64,000 nt of DNA from the NCBI RefSeq assembly GCF_022808865.1, contig NZ_JAKZLB010000003.1:377875-441874 (forward strand), written 5' to 3'. Positions 24,381-32,555 of the stretch are shown one piece after another. The stretch's first letter is position 1. Every line of letters starts with the position of its first letter. The translations under genes and the position numbers were made by a program. The stretch comes from Geothrix oryzisoli (GTDB lineage: Bacteria > Acidobacteriota > Holophagae > Holophagales > Holophagaceae). The notes beneath the pieces were generated by a model that saw only the letters and a program-made list of their open reading frames with translations, was not told where the DNA came from and ran no database searches.

Positions 24381-26776
24381 CCAGGAACCAAGGATCGCGG
24401 GTCGACCGCGAACCCGGAGGCGAGACAGGGGGAGAGCCGGTGTCCGGGCCCAGCCTGCCGAAGGACGCCACGGCCATCCTCGCCGTGCGCAAACTCGAGC
24501 TCTTCCCCGGCATGGTGACGGTGGTGACCATCGGCCGGGAGCCATCCGCCATCGCGGCGCAGGAGGCCATCAAGTCGGAGCGCGCGCTGGGGCTGCTGCT
24601 GCAGCGTGACCCGGCCGAGGATGAGCCGGGCCCGGAGGGCCTGTACCGGGTCGGTACCCTCGCCCACATCCTCCGCTTCATCACGACGCCGGATGGCTCG
24701 CACCATCTCATCTGCCACGGCGAGCAGCGCTTCCGGGTCGTCGAATTCCTCGAGGGATGGCCCTTCCTGGTCGCCCGCATCGTCCGGGTCCGCGAGGATG
24801 AGACCCTGTCCAGCGCCCTGGAAGCCCGGCTCGTCACGCTGCGCCAGCAGGTGCAGGAGTACGCGGAAGCCCTTCCCATGCCTCCCCTGGAACTGATCAA
24901 CGCCATCCAGCAGCTCAATGCCCCCGGGCCCGCCGCGGACCTGGTGACCGGGCTGATGGACATCAAGGCCCCGGACAAGCAGGACATCCTCGAGACCTTC
25001 GATGTGCGGGAGCGGCTGGACAAGGTGCTCGCGCGCATGGCCCACGCCCTGGAAGTGATCCACATGTCCCGCAAGATCACCGAGCAGACGCGGGAAGCCA
25101 TGAACGCCCAGCAGCGGGAATTCCTCCTGCGCGAGCAGCTGAAGCAGATCCAGAAGGAGCTTGGGGATACGGACGAGACGGCGGCGGAGCTTGACGCGGT
25201 CGCGAAGGCGATCGCCGAGGCGAAGATGCCGGAGGGCGTCGAGAAGCAGGCCCGCAAGGAGCTGAAGCGCCTGCAGCGCATGCCGGACTCGGCCGCCGAA
25301 TACTCCATGATCCGCACCTATCTGGACTGGCTGACCGAGCTGCCCTGGTCCCGGGAGAGCGAGGCCGGCATCGACATCGCCGAGGCGCGGAGGATCCTGG
25401 ATGCGGACCACTACGGCCTGGAGAAGATCAAGAAGCGCATGCTGGAGTACCTGGCGGTCCGCAAGCTCAACCCCGGCGGCAAGAGCCCCATCCTCTGCTT
25501 CGTCGGCCCTCCGGGGGTGGGGAAGACCTCGCTCGGACAGAGCATCGCGCATGCCACCGGACGGAGGTTCGTGCATGCGAGCCTCGGCGGCGTCCACGAC
25601 GAGGCGGAGATCCGGGGCCACCGGCGCACCTACATCGGCGCCCTGCCGGGCAGCATCATCCAGGCCATCCACGGTGCGGGCACGCGCAACCCGGTGTTCA
25701 TGCTGGACGAGATGGACAAGCTGGGTGCCGGGGGGTTCCACGGGGACCCGGCCTCGGCCCTCCTCGAGGCCCTGGACCCGGAGCAGAACGCCACCTTCCG
25801 CGACAACTACCTCGGCCTCCCCTTCGACCTGTCGCACGTGATGTTCATCGGCACGGCCAACGTGCTGGATACGATCCCGAGCCCCCTCCGCGACCGCATG
25901 GAGGTGATCCAGCTCCCCGGCTACACCGAGGAGGAGAAGCTCGAGATCGCCCGCCGCTACCTGGTGGCGCGGCAGCTGGGCGTCCACGGGCTGACGGCGG
26001 AGCAATGCGCCTTCGAGGAGGCGACCCTCACCGCCATCGTCCGGGACTACACGCGGGAGGCCGGCGTGCGCAACCTCGAGCGGGAGATCGGATCCGTGTT
26101 CCGCCACGTCGCCATGGGTGTCGCCGAGGGGACCCTGGCAGCCGTCCGGGTGAAGCCGGAGGATCTGGCCGAGATCCTCGGCCCGCCCCGCTTCGAGTCG
26201 GAGAGCGCCATGCGCTCGGGGAGGCCGGGCGTGGCCACGGGGCTCGCCTGGACCCCCGTGGGCGGGGACATCCTGTTCATCGAGGCGGCCCGGATGCCGG
26301 GCAGCGGCAAGCTCCTCCTGACCGGCCAGCTGGGCGAGGTGATGAAGGAGAGCGCCCAGGCGGCCCTGTCCCTGCTGAAGGGGCACCTGGGCGAGCTGGG
26401 CCTGTCGGGCGAGGACTTCGAACAGCTGGATGTCCACATCCACGTGCCCGCCGGGGCCACGCCGAAGGACGGGCCCAGCGCCGGCATCGCCATGTTCGTG
26501 GCGCTGGTCTCCCTGTTCACCGGACGCTCCGTCCGCGGCGACACGGCGATGACCGGGGAGATCTCCCTGCGGGGGCTCGTCCTGCCGGTGGGTGGCATCA
26601 AGGAGAAGGTGCTGGCGGCCCTGCGCTCCGGGATCACGCGGGTGGTGCTGCCCTCCCGCAACCGGAAGGAGCTGGAGGACATTCCACCCGCAGCCCGGGA
26701 GCGGCTCCAGATCCTCTGGATCGACCAGGTGCGCGAGGCCCTCGACGCCGTCCTGGAAGAAGGCCCCGGCGGCTGA
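24377..26776 (+). CDS. lon: ATP-dependent Lon protease
   Basis: A 799-residue LonA protease that degrades misfolded and regulatory proteins. N-terminal substrate domain (AVRKLELFPGMVTVVTIGRE and onward), helical linker, AAA+ module with Walker A GPPGVGKTS (about residue 377) and Walker B FMLDEMDKLG, and the C-terminal peptidase domain with catalytic Ser in PKDGPSAGI (about 701) and Lys in GGIKEKVLAAL (about 742). Length and order are normal. It starts within the end of the Hsp20 gene. A second lon may exist elsewhere in such genomes; here it is paired with a chaperone. Confidence 0.95.
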   Translation: MTRNQGSRVDREPGGETGGEPVSGPSLPKDATAILAVRKLELFPGMVTVVTIGREPSAIAAQEAIKSERALGLLLQRDPAEDEPGPEGLYRVGTLAHILRFITTPDGSHHLICHGEQRFRVVEFLEGWPFLVARIVRVREDETLSSALEARLVTLRQQVQEYAEALPMPPLELINAIQQLNAPGPAADLVTGLMDIKAPDKQDILETFDVRERLDKVLARMAHALEVIHMSRKITEQTREAMNAQQREFLLREQLKQIQKELGDTDETAAELDAVAKAIAEAKMPEGVEKQARKELKRLQRMPDSAAEYSMIRTYLDWLTELPWSRESEAGIDIAEARRILDADHYGLEKIKKRMLEYLAVRKLNPGGKSPILCFVGPPGVGKTSLGQSIAHATGRRFVHASLGGVHDEAEIRGHRRTYIGALPGSIIQAIHGAGTRNPVFMLDEMDKLGAGGFHGDPASALLEALDPEQNATFRDNYLGLPFDLSHVMFIGTANVLDTIPSPLRDRMEVIQLPGYTEEEKLEIARRYLVARQLGVHGLTAEQCAFEEATLTAIVRDYTREAGVRNLEREIGSVFRHVAMGVAEGTLAAVRVKPEDLAEILGPPRFESESAMRSGRPGVATGLAWTPVGGDILFIEAARMPGSGKLLLTGQLGEVMKESAQAALSLLKGHLGELGLSGEDFEQLDVHIHVPAGATPKDGPSAGIAMFVALVSLFTGRSVRGDTAMTGEISLRGLVLPVGGIKEKVLAALRSGITRVVLPSRNRKELEDIPPAARERLQILWIDQVREALDAVLEEGPGG

Positions 26777-26816
26777 ACTGGATTCCGCCGTGGAGGGCCC
26801 GTTGGACGGGCTCGCG

Positions 26817-27248
26817 TCAGAGGATGCGTCCCCGCATGGCCTTCACCGGGAGCGGACCCCAGCTTCGCCCATCCTGGCTGTCGGGGCGGTTGTCGCCCAG
26901 GACCAGGTAGCCGGCCCCGCAGGCCTGGTGCCCCGCGCCGCTCCGCTCGGGGTGGACGACCCAGGGTTCGTCCAGGCGCTGGCCTGCGATCCAGAGATCC
27001 GGGCCGGTCCAGGTCAGGGCCTCGCCGGGAAGCCCCAGCACCCGCTTCACGGAGGACCCGTGGGGCCCTTCCACCAGCCAGACCTCCCCGCGCCGGGGCG
27101 CGTGGCTGGCCCAGGCCCGCACGGCCCAGCGCAGGTCGCCATCGTGGAGCGCGGGCTCCATGCTGCGCCCCGACACCCGGACCGGGTGGACGACAGCCAG
27201 GGGCGACAGGGCCAGGGCGAGGGCGGCCAGGGGGATCCAGGGCTTCAC
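26817..27248 (-). CDS. Signal peptidase I-like S26 protease
   Basis: A 143-residue S26 family protein with one N-terminal membrane helix (WIPLAALALALSPLAVV). Catalytic Ser in VSGRSMEPALHDGD and catalytic Lys in GSSVKRVLGLPGE are present, as is the family box YLVLGDNRPDSQDGRSWG. It is shorter than canonical LepB (which has extra domains) and resembles compact S26 proteases. It would cleave signal peptides or a dedicated substrate on the periplasmic side. It starts within the last four bases of the preceding QueD-like gene (ATGA overlap), so the two are coupled. Confidence 0.85.
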   Translation of the reverse strand: MKPWIPLAALALALSPLAVVHPVRVSGRSMEPALHDGDLRWAVRAWASHAPRRGEVWLVEGPHGSSVKRVLGLPGEALTWTGPDLWIAGQRLDEPWVVHPERSGAGHQACGAGYLVLGDNRPDSQDGRSWGPLPVKAMRGRIL

Positions 27249-27598
27249 GGGTGGACGGCCAGCCGCCTTCCCCGTCCATCCGTCAGCGCGATTTCCTTGA
27301 GGCGGGCCGGGGTGGGGACGAAGGGGGTCAACTCGGCCAGCAGCCGCTGGGCCAGGGCCAGGGGGCCATCCAGGCCCAGGTCGGTGAGGAGCTTCCCCTG
27401 GAGCGGCGCCAGGCTGCGATCCAGGGCGGCTTCCAGGTCCCGGAAGTCCACCACCACGTCATAGCCGTCCAGGCCCGGACGCGCGGCGACCACCTCCACC
27501 GTGTAGTCGTGGCCCTCCCAGGCCTCGCCAGCGCGGAACACCACCGACAGGGGGCGGGTCACGGCGGCTTCGAAGATCAGGGGGGAGGTCGGACTCAA
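27245..27598 (-). CDS. QueD/6-pyruvoyl-tetrahydropterin-synthase-fold protein lacking active-site residues
   Basis: A 117-residue protein with the tunnelling fold of PTPS/QueD recognisable in FEAAVTRPLSV, GEAWEGHDYTVEV, YDVVVDFRDLEAAL and the C-terminal IALTDGRG. Compared with QueD, the first zinc His (FEAAH) is Val, the first His of the HGH pair is Glu, the catalytic Cys is absent and the LDH catalytic Asp-His is Gln-Gly (PLQGKLL). Only one His of the metal site remains. It therefore probably has no QueD activity and may be a structural or regulatory homologue. It is coupled to the S26 protease gene. Confidence 0.65.
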   Translation of the reverse strand: MSPTSPLIFEAAVTRPLSVVFRAGEAWEGHDYTVEVVAARPGLDGYDVVVDFRDLEAALDRSLAPLQGKLLTDLGLDGPLALAQRLLAELTPFVPTPARLKEIALTDGRGRRLAVHP

Positions 27599-27760
27599 GG
27601 CGGGCTCCGGGAACTGACTCCAGGTCGGGACTTCAGTTTGTCATGCCCATGGCTACACTGTCCCTTCGACCGCATACCTGATAACCGGGTGAGACAATGG
27701 AACGGCCCGCAGCCCCCCGCTGCGGCTCGTTCTGAACGCTGACTGCTGGGAGGGACCGCC

Positions 27761-29800
27761 ATGAAGGCCCTGGAAATCGCGCTGTTCTGGATCATGACCC
27801 TGGCCGCGGTCGGGTTCTTCGCCTGGACCATCCGGCTACGGATCGCCACCCTGAAGGCGGGTCTGCCGGACAACCGCTTCGACCAGCCCTGGGTGCGCCT
27901 CAAGGGCGTGTTCACCCTTGCGCTCATGCAGAAGCGCATGGTTCGCGACAAGTACGCGGGCTTCTACCACATCCTCATCTTCTGGGGCTTCTGCGCCCTG
28001 GCCTTGCGCTCCGTCGGCCTGGTGCTGGAGGGCCTCTTCCCGGCCTTCCACATGACCGAGGCCCTGGGCGCCTTCGGCCTCGGCTACCAGACCACCAAGG
28101 ACGTGTTCGAGGTGCTGGTGCTGCTGGGCCTGGGCCTGGCCACCTTCCGCCGCCTGGCCGCCAAGCCCTGGCGCCTGGAGAACTCCTGGGACGCCTGGGC
28201 CACCCTGAGCCTCATCGGCGGCCTGATGGTCACCGATCTGCTGGCGGACGGCGCCTACGTCGCTCTGCACCATCCCACCTGGGCCGCCTGGTCTCCCGCC
28301 GGCGTGGCCGTGGCCGGCTGGCTGGGCGGCCTGAGCCAGACCGGGCTCGGGGTGCTCTACAAGACCATGTGGTGGCTGCACCTGGCGACCCTCTACTTCT
28401 TCGCCAACTTCCTGCCCTACTCCAAGCACTTCCATGTCTTCACGTCGCTCTTCAACATCTACTTTCGCGAGCTGGAGCCCCAGAAGAACCTCAAGCCCAT
28501 GGACATGGAGGCCGAGCACTTCGGCATCAACAAGATCCAGGACTTCAGCTGGAAGCAGATGCTGGACTTCTACACCTGCGTGGAGTGCGGCCGCTGCCTG
28601 GAGAACTGCCCCACCACCCTCACGGGCAAGCCGCTCCGCCCGAAGAACTTCGGCACCGACCTGCGCGACTACCTGAAGGCCACGCCCCTGGAGCAGATGG
28701 GCCAGGACCAGCCCGTGCCCGAGGACCGCAAGCTCATCGGCGGCCCCGTGCCCGAAGGCTCCTACTGGAAGCGGGACGACGAAGAGGCGCCCTGGAGCAA
28801 GGCGCAGCTCGAGGGCTGGATCAGCCAGGACACCATCTGGGCCTGCACCAGCTGCGGCTACTGCGAGTGGGCCTGCCCCCTGCAGATCAGCTTCGTGGAC
28901 AAGCTCGTGGGCATGCGCCGCTACCTCACGCTGGAGGAGAGCGACTTCCCGGCCGAGGCCCAGGTGGCCTTCAAGGGCATGGAACGCCAGGGCAACCCCT
29001 GGAACCTGCCCCAGGCCGACCGCGCCAAGTGGGCCGAGGGCCTCGAAGTCCCCACCTTCGCCGAGCACCCCGAGGCTGAGTACCTCTTCTGGGTGGGCTG
29101 CGCCGGCAGCTACGACGCCGCGGGACAGAAGGTGTCCAAGTCCCTGGTGAAGCTGCTCAAGGCCGCGAAGGTCTCCTTCGCCATCCTGGGCACCGAGGAG
29201 AGCTGCACCTGCGAGTCCGCCCGGCGCCTGGGCAACGAGTATCTCTTCCAGTCCGCCACCGAAGCCAACATCGAGACCCTCAAGGGCCACGGTGTGAAGA
29301 AGGTCGTCACCAACTGCCCCCACTGCCTGAACACGCTGAAGAACGAGTACCCGGCCTTCGGCGGCGACTTCGAGGTGGTGCACGGCACCGAGCTGGTGGC
29401 GAAGCTGATGTCCGAAGGGAAGATCAAGCTCGAGCAGACCGTGGAGGCGGACCTCACCTACCACGACCCCTGCTACCTCAGCCGCATCAACGGCCAGGTG
29501 GAGGCCCCCCGCGCCATCCTGGACGCCATCCCCGGCGTGAAGCTCACGGAGATGGAGAAGCACGGCGAGGCCACCATGTGCTGCGGCGCCGGCGGCGGCC
29601 GCTTCTGGCTGGAGGAGCACCTGGGCAAGCGCGTGAACCATGAGCGCTTCGAACAGGCCCTTGTGACCAAGGCCACCACCATCGCCGTGGGCTGTCCCTT
29701 CTGCAACGTGATGCTGAACAATGCGGCGGGCGAGACCAACCACGAAGGCGTGGCCACCACCGATGTGCTGGAACTGGCGGCGAAGGCGCTGAAAGCGTAG
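27761..29800 (+). CDS. Membrane-bound Fe-S oxidoreductase (ETF:menaquinone oxidoreductase/FadF-like)
   Basis: A 679-residue membrane protein. The N-terminal third is a NarI-like heme-b membrane domain with about six helices (ALFWIMTLAAVGFFAW, ILIFWGFCALALRSVGLVLEG and others). Two [4Fe-4S] motifs follow (CVECGRCLENCP near 270, CTSCGYCEWACP near 363), then two cysteine-rich CCG domains (TNCPHCLNTLKNEYP; HDPCYLS, MCCGAGGGRFW and VGCPFCNVML). This is the layout of HdrDE-like fusions that oxidise electron-transfer flavoprotein and reduce menaquinone during fatty or aromatic acid oxidation. No etfAB genes are adjacent. Monocistronic, with a strong terminator downstream. Confidence 0.85.
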   Translation: MKALEIALFWIMTLAAVGFFAWTIRLRIATLKAGLPDNRFDQPWVRLKGVFTLALMQKRMVRDKYAGFYHILIFWGFCALALRSVGLVLEGLFPAFHMTEALGAFGLGYQTTKDVFEVLVLLGLGLATFRRLAAKPWRLENSWDAWATLSLIGGLMVTDLLADGAYVALHHPTWAAWSPAGVAVAGWLGGLSQTGLGVLYKTMWWLHLATLYFFANFLPYSKHFHVFTSLFNIYFRELEPQKNLKPMDMEAEHFGINKIQDFSWKQMLDFYTCVECGRCLENCPTTLTGKPLRPKNFGTDLRDYLKATPLEQMGQDQPVPEDRKLIGGPVPEGSYWKRDDEEAPWSKAQLEGWISQDTIWACTSCGYCEWACPLQISFVDKLVGMRRYLTLEESDFPAEAQVAFKGMERQGNPWNLPQADRAKWAEGLEVPTFAEHPEAEYLFWVGCAGSYDAAGQKVSKSLVKLLKAAKVSFAILGTEESCTCESARRLGNEYLFQSATEANIETLKGHGVKKVVTNCPHCLNTLKNEYPAFGGDFEVVHGTELVAKLMSEGKIKLEQTVEADLTYHDPCYLSRINGQVEAPRAILDAIPGVKLTEMEKHGEATMCCGAGGGRFWLEEHLGKRVNHERFEQALVTKATTIAVGCPFCNVMLNNAAGETNHEGVATTDVLELAAKALKA

Positions 29801-29806
29801 ATCGTT

Positions 29807-29858
29807 CCCTCCAACGAAGCAAAGGGGCGCGAACGCGCCCCTTTGCTTCGTTGGAGGG
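29807..29858. terminator. Bidirectional terminator (25-bp perfect stem)
   Basis: A perfect 25-bp inverted repeat with a two-base centre lies six bases after the stop codon at 29800 and before the convergent stop at 29887. AAAG/CTTT tracts inside the arms give a U-rich 3' side on either strand. Confidence 0.8.
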
Positions 29859-29886
29859 TCTCCACCCCAAGGCCACGCTTCCAGCT

Positions 29887-31059
29887 TCAGCGGGCAGGGG
29901 CAGGTCCCTTCTGGCTCCGCAGGTGCTTCCGGATCCTGCGGACCCAGTCCTTTTCGATGTCGGTGCGCCAGAAGCCCTTGGATACCTGCATGAGGCCGAG
30001 GACCTGGCCGGTGGCGGGATCCCAGAGCTTGACGCGACAGATGGGCCCGTTTCGGGGCTGGGCTTCGCCCTGGAGGAAGAGGGTGCCTTCGATTTCGGAC
30101 AGGGTGGGCCCGCCCTTCTCTGCCTCCGGTTCGGCGAGCTTCCGGGGCATGCGGTTGGCCTGGAGGCCCAGCTTGAGTTCCTTCTCACCCACTTCGGAGT
30201 CCAGGGACTGGCCGGGGAGCCAACGCAGGCAATGGATGCGGGCTTGCCTCAGATCCAGGTCCCGGCTGAACCAGACCTGGTCCCCCTCCGCTTCGTGGAG
30301 TTCCCTGGCGGGCCACCAGGCCGCTTCGGCAGCCGGTCCGCCGGCCAGTTCCCAGATCGCCGCGGGAAGGCTGGTGGGAGCCTGGAGGCTCTTGAAATCC
30401 AGCCGGTCCTGGAGCGCCAGGACGGTGCCTCCGGTGCGGAGGTCCACCGCCTTCACCTGGAACAGGACGTCCGTGTGGTAGCCGGACACGCCACCGATGA
30501 AGAGGGGCTGGCTCATGGCGCCGTTGGAAAGGAGCAGGAGGGCCAGGTTCACAGGGACCAGGACGATGTTCCCCGCCACTTGGCCGGCCTTGGCGGCCAC
30601 CCGGGCCTGGCGGTCGAAGGCGAGCACCCGCCCCTGGACCCGGTAGATCGGTGGGGCGGCTCCCGGGGGGCTCCACTGCTGGGCCAGCGCGAAGCCCTCG
30701 GCGGCGAGGACCTGGAGGACCTGGGTGACCTGATCGCGTTTGGTCGTCCAGGAAGCGCCTGTGTCAGTGCCCGGAGGGGGAGCCGCAGGGACTTCCCAGG
30801 GAGCCAACTCCATCGGCTGGCCCCGCAGGTCGAGGCCGGGCCGGGCCCAGGCGAACGGGACGCGACCGAGCGGGGCCGGTCGGACGCCCTCGCCGAACCA
30901 GGCCGGGTCCTGCAGGACTGGCTGCTCGTTCGGCCCCTGGGGCAGCGTGGAAGGCGGCCGGTGGCAGGCCGGGAGCAGCAGCAGGAGGACCAGGGTGAGA
31001 TACAACCTGCCCTTCCGGACCGGTGGGAGGGGAACGGGAAGCGCGGCGGTGGTGGACAT
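29887..31059 (-). CDS. Predicted lipoprotein, unknown function
   Basis: A 390-residue protein not recognised by family. A signal peptide (YLTLVLLLLLPAC) with a lipobox Cys predicts lipidation and cell-envelope location. Mature sequence contains a weakly hydrophobic segment (AGNIVLVPVNLALLLLSNGA, about residues 165-185) resembling GNA1162-type lipoproteins, and conserved-looking VSGYHTDVLFQVKAVDLRTGG. The C-terminal part is basic. It is located downstream of aroG on the same strand, with a hairpin between them. Function unknown. Confidence 0.65.
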   Translation of the reverse strand: MSTTAALPVPLPPVRKGRLYLTLVLLLLLPACHRPPSTLPQGPNEQPVLQDPAWFGEGVRPAPLGRVPFAWARPGLDLRGQPMELAPWEVPAAPPPGTDTGASWTTKRDQVTQVLQVLAAEGFALAQQWSPPGAAPPIYRVQGRVLAFDRQARVAAKAGQVAGNIVLVPVNLALLLLSNGAMSQPLFIGGVSGYHTDVLFQVKAVDLRTGGTVLALQDRLDFKSLQAPTSLPAAIWELAGGPAAEAAWWPARELHEAEGDQVWFSRDLDLRQARIHCLRWLPGQSLDSEVGEKELKLGLQANRMPRKLAEPEAEKGGPTLSEIEGTLFLQGEAQPRNGPICRVKLWDPATGQVLGLMQVSKGFWRTDIEKDWVRRIRKHLRSQKGPAPAR

Positions 31060-31082
31060 GGGGCCTCGTGCGCCGATTATCC

Positions 31083-31112
31083 CACCCCGGCGCCAGTGCC
31101 TGAGCCGGGGTG
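31083..31112 (-). terminator. Hairpin downstream of aroG
   Basis: A 9-bp inverted repeat (CACCCCGGC/GCCGGGGTG) with a 12-base loop lies 20 bases after the aroG stop codon on the minus strand. It has no T-run; probable aroG terminator or 3' end stabiliser. Confidence 0.45.
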
Positions 31113-31132
31113 CCTCACAGAGCGCCGGCCTT

Positions 31133-32212
31133 TCAGGAGGCCTTCCGCCGTGTGGGCAGGTGGTCCTTCAGCAGGGTCCGGGTCTCCCGCAGCATGGTGG
31201 CGGTATCGTCCCAGCCCAGGCAGGCATCGGTCACGGAGCAGCCGTAGCGCAGGGTGGTGAGGTCCGCGGGGATGGCCTGGCTGCCCTCCTCGAGGAAGCT
31301 CTCCACCATGGCTCCCACGATGGAGCGGTTGCCGCGCAGGATCTGGTGGGCGCAGTCCTGGAGGACCAGGGGCTGGAGCCGGGGATTCTTGTGGCTGTTG
31401 GCATGGGAGCAGTCCACGACGATGTTCTCGGGGAGGCCGGCCTTGCGCAGGGCCTCCTCCGCCAGGGCGATGCTGACGGTGTCGTAGTTGGGGCGGCCCC
31501 CGCCGCCCCGCAGCACCAGGTGGCCGTGGGCGTTCCCGCGGGTGCGCACGATGGCGGCGGAGCCCTGGTCATTGAGGCCCAGGAAGCTGTGGGGCCGGGA
31601 GGCGGAGAGGATGGCGTTCACTGCGGCGGCCAGGTCGCCGTCCGTGGCGTTCTTGAAGCCCACGGGAGTCGAGAGGCCGCTGGACATTTCCCGGTGGGTC
31701 TGGGATTCGGAGGTCCGGGCGCCGATGGCCGTCCAGCTGATGAGATCGCCGATGTACTGGGGCGTGTTGGGGTCCAGGGCCTCGGTGGCCGCCGGCAGGC
31801 CGAGCCCCCCGATGCGGAGCAGGAACTCCCGGGCCTTCCGCATGCCTTCCTCGATGTGGAAGGAGTCGTCCATGCGGGGATCGTTGATGTAGCCCTTCCA
31901 GCCCGTGGCGGTCCGCGGTTTCTCGAAGTAGACCCGCATGACCAGGAGGAGCGTGTCCGCCACCTCGTCCGAGAGGGCCTTGAGCCGCCGCGCGTAGTCG
32001 AGGCCCGCCACCGGATCGTGGATGCTGCAGGGGCCGACCACCACGAGGAAGCGGGGATCCTCCCGGGTCAGGATGCGCTGGAGGTCCCGGCGGCCGCCGG
32101 CCACGGTCCCGGCCACGGCGTCGGGCACGGGCAGGGCCGCGTGGACCTCGGCCGGGGAGGGCATCCGGTCGAAGGAATCGATGTTGAGGTTCTCGAGCGC
32201 CTGGTGCGTCAT
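31133..32212 (-). CDS. aroG: 3-deoxy-7-phosphoheptulonate synthase (class I DAHP synthase)
   Basis: A 359-residue cytoplasmic enzyme condensing PEP and erythrose 4-phosphate, the entry step of aromatic amino acid synthesis. AroF/G/H-type signatures: LVVVGPCSIHDP, MRVYFEKPRTATGWKGYINDP, GARTSESQTHREMSSGLS, GFKNATDG, CSHANSHKNP. GGAAGG six bases before the ATG at 32212 decides the start. An in-frame GTG/ATG further upstream would read through the leader terminator. The 5' leader contains a short peptide gene rich in Tyr, Trp and Phe codons (32286-32360) and an intrinsic terminator (32233-32262), indicating attenuation by aromatic amino acid supply. Confidence 0.95.
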   Translation of the reverse strand: MTHQALENLNIDSFDRMPSPAEVHAALPVPDAVAGTVAGGRRDLQRILTREDPRFLVVVGPCSIHDPVAGLDYARRLKALSDEVADTLLLVMRVYFEKPRTATGWKGYINDPRMDDSFHIEEGMRKAREFLLRIGGLGLPAATEALDPNTPQYIGDLISWTAIGARTSESQTHREMSSGLSTPVGFKNATDGDLAAAVNAILSASRPHSFLGLNDQGSAAIVRTRGNAHGHLVLRGGGGRPNYDTVSIALAEEALRKAGLPENIVVDCSHANSHKNPRLQPLVLQDCAHQILRGNRSIVGAMVESFLEEGSQAIPADLTTLRYGCSVTDACLGWDDTATMLRETRTLLKDHLPTRRKAS

Positions 32213-32232
32213 GGGGGCCTTCCGGGATAAAG

Positions 32233-32262
32233 AAAAACCCCGATCCACGGGACGGATCGGGG
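32233..32262 (-). terminator. Attenuator terminator in the aroG leader
   Basis: On the minus strand, a 9-bp stem CCCCGATCC/GGATCGGGG with a 7-base loop is followed immediately by TTTTT, ending 20 bases before the aroG start codon. No gene lies upstream on this strand that it could terminate other than the leader peptide gene. A competing 7-base pairing exists: CGATCCG at 32253-32259 can pair with CGGATCG at 32314-32320. Confidence 0.8.
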
Positions 32263-32285
32263 TGGTCAGGGGGATGTTCCAGGTA

Positions 32286-32360
32286 TCAGGCTGGACCCTC
32301 GCCGTGCCACGCACGATCCGCGCGCGGGAACCAATAATAGCGATGGAAGCGGGGCGTCAT
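32286..32360 (-). CDS. Aromatic leader peptide of aroG (24 residues)
   Basis: An ATG at 32360 opens a 24-codon frame ending in TGA at 32286. The peptide is MTPRFHRYYWFPRADRAW followed by HGEGPA. It contains a run of Tyr-Tyr-Trp-Phe at codons 8-11 (32328-32339) plus Phe5 and Trp18: six aromatic codons in 18, all rare residues by chance. The frame sits directly between a candidate promoter and the terminator in front of aroG, the first gene of aromatic amino acid synthesis. This is the classic layout of a ribosome-stalling attenuator leader. Ribosome site is weak (GGACC). Not an enzyme; its translation is the sensor. Confidence 0.75.
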   Translation of the reverse strand: MTPRFHRYYWFPRADRAWHGEGPA

Positions 32361-32381
32361 GGCGAGGTCCGAAGGTGCCCC

Positions 32382-32411
32382 ATCGTGGACCCCGGGAGGC
32401 CGGGGCGTCAA
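32382..32411 (-). promoter_or_regulatory. Candidate promoter of the aroG leader
   Basis: TTGACG (32406-32411, minus strand) is followed after 17-18 bases by CCACGAT, a poor -10 match. It would start transcription about 15 bases before the leader peptide ATG. Confidence 0.3.
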
Positions 32412-32502
32412 GGCTCGGACGACCCCGGGTCGCCTGCTCCCAAGATGGATCGTACGGGATCAATGCTCCTTTTTTATTATTCGCACCCAGATCCAACGAG
32501 GC

Positions 32503-32531
32503 TTGGATTGGATGTTGATTTGGGCTAGGCT
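32503..32531 (+). promoter_or_regulatory. Candidate promoter of the SOD gene
   Basis: TTGGAT (32503-32508) and TAGGCT (32526-32531) with 17-base spacing, 24 bases before the SOD start codon, in an AT-richer patch of the divergent aroG/SOD interval. Confidence 0.35.
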
Positions 32532-32555
32532 GGGGCTCTTTTCCCGGGAGCCGCC

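Noticed and set aside
31133..32314. Longer N-terminus for aroG beginning at 32314
   Set aside because: It would be translated across the intrinsic terminator, has no ribosome site, and the extra 34 residues are not part of the enzyme family.
32274..32318. Alternative leader peptide starting at a GTG in the aroG leader (VARRGSSLIPGTSP)
   Set aside because: It has no aromatic or other regulatory codon bias and lies in another frame; the ATG-led Tyr-Tyr-Trp-Phe frame is far better placed.
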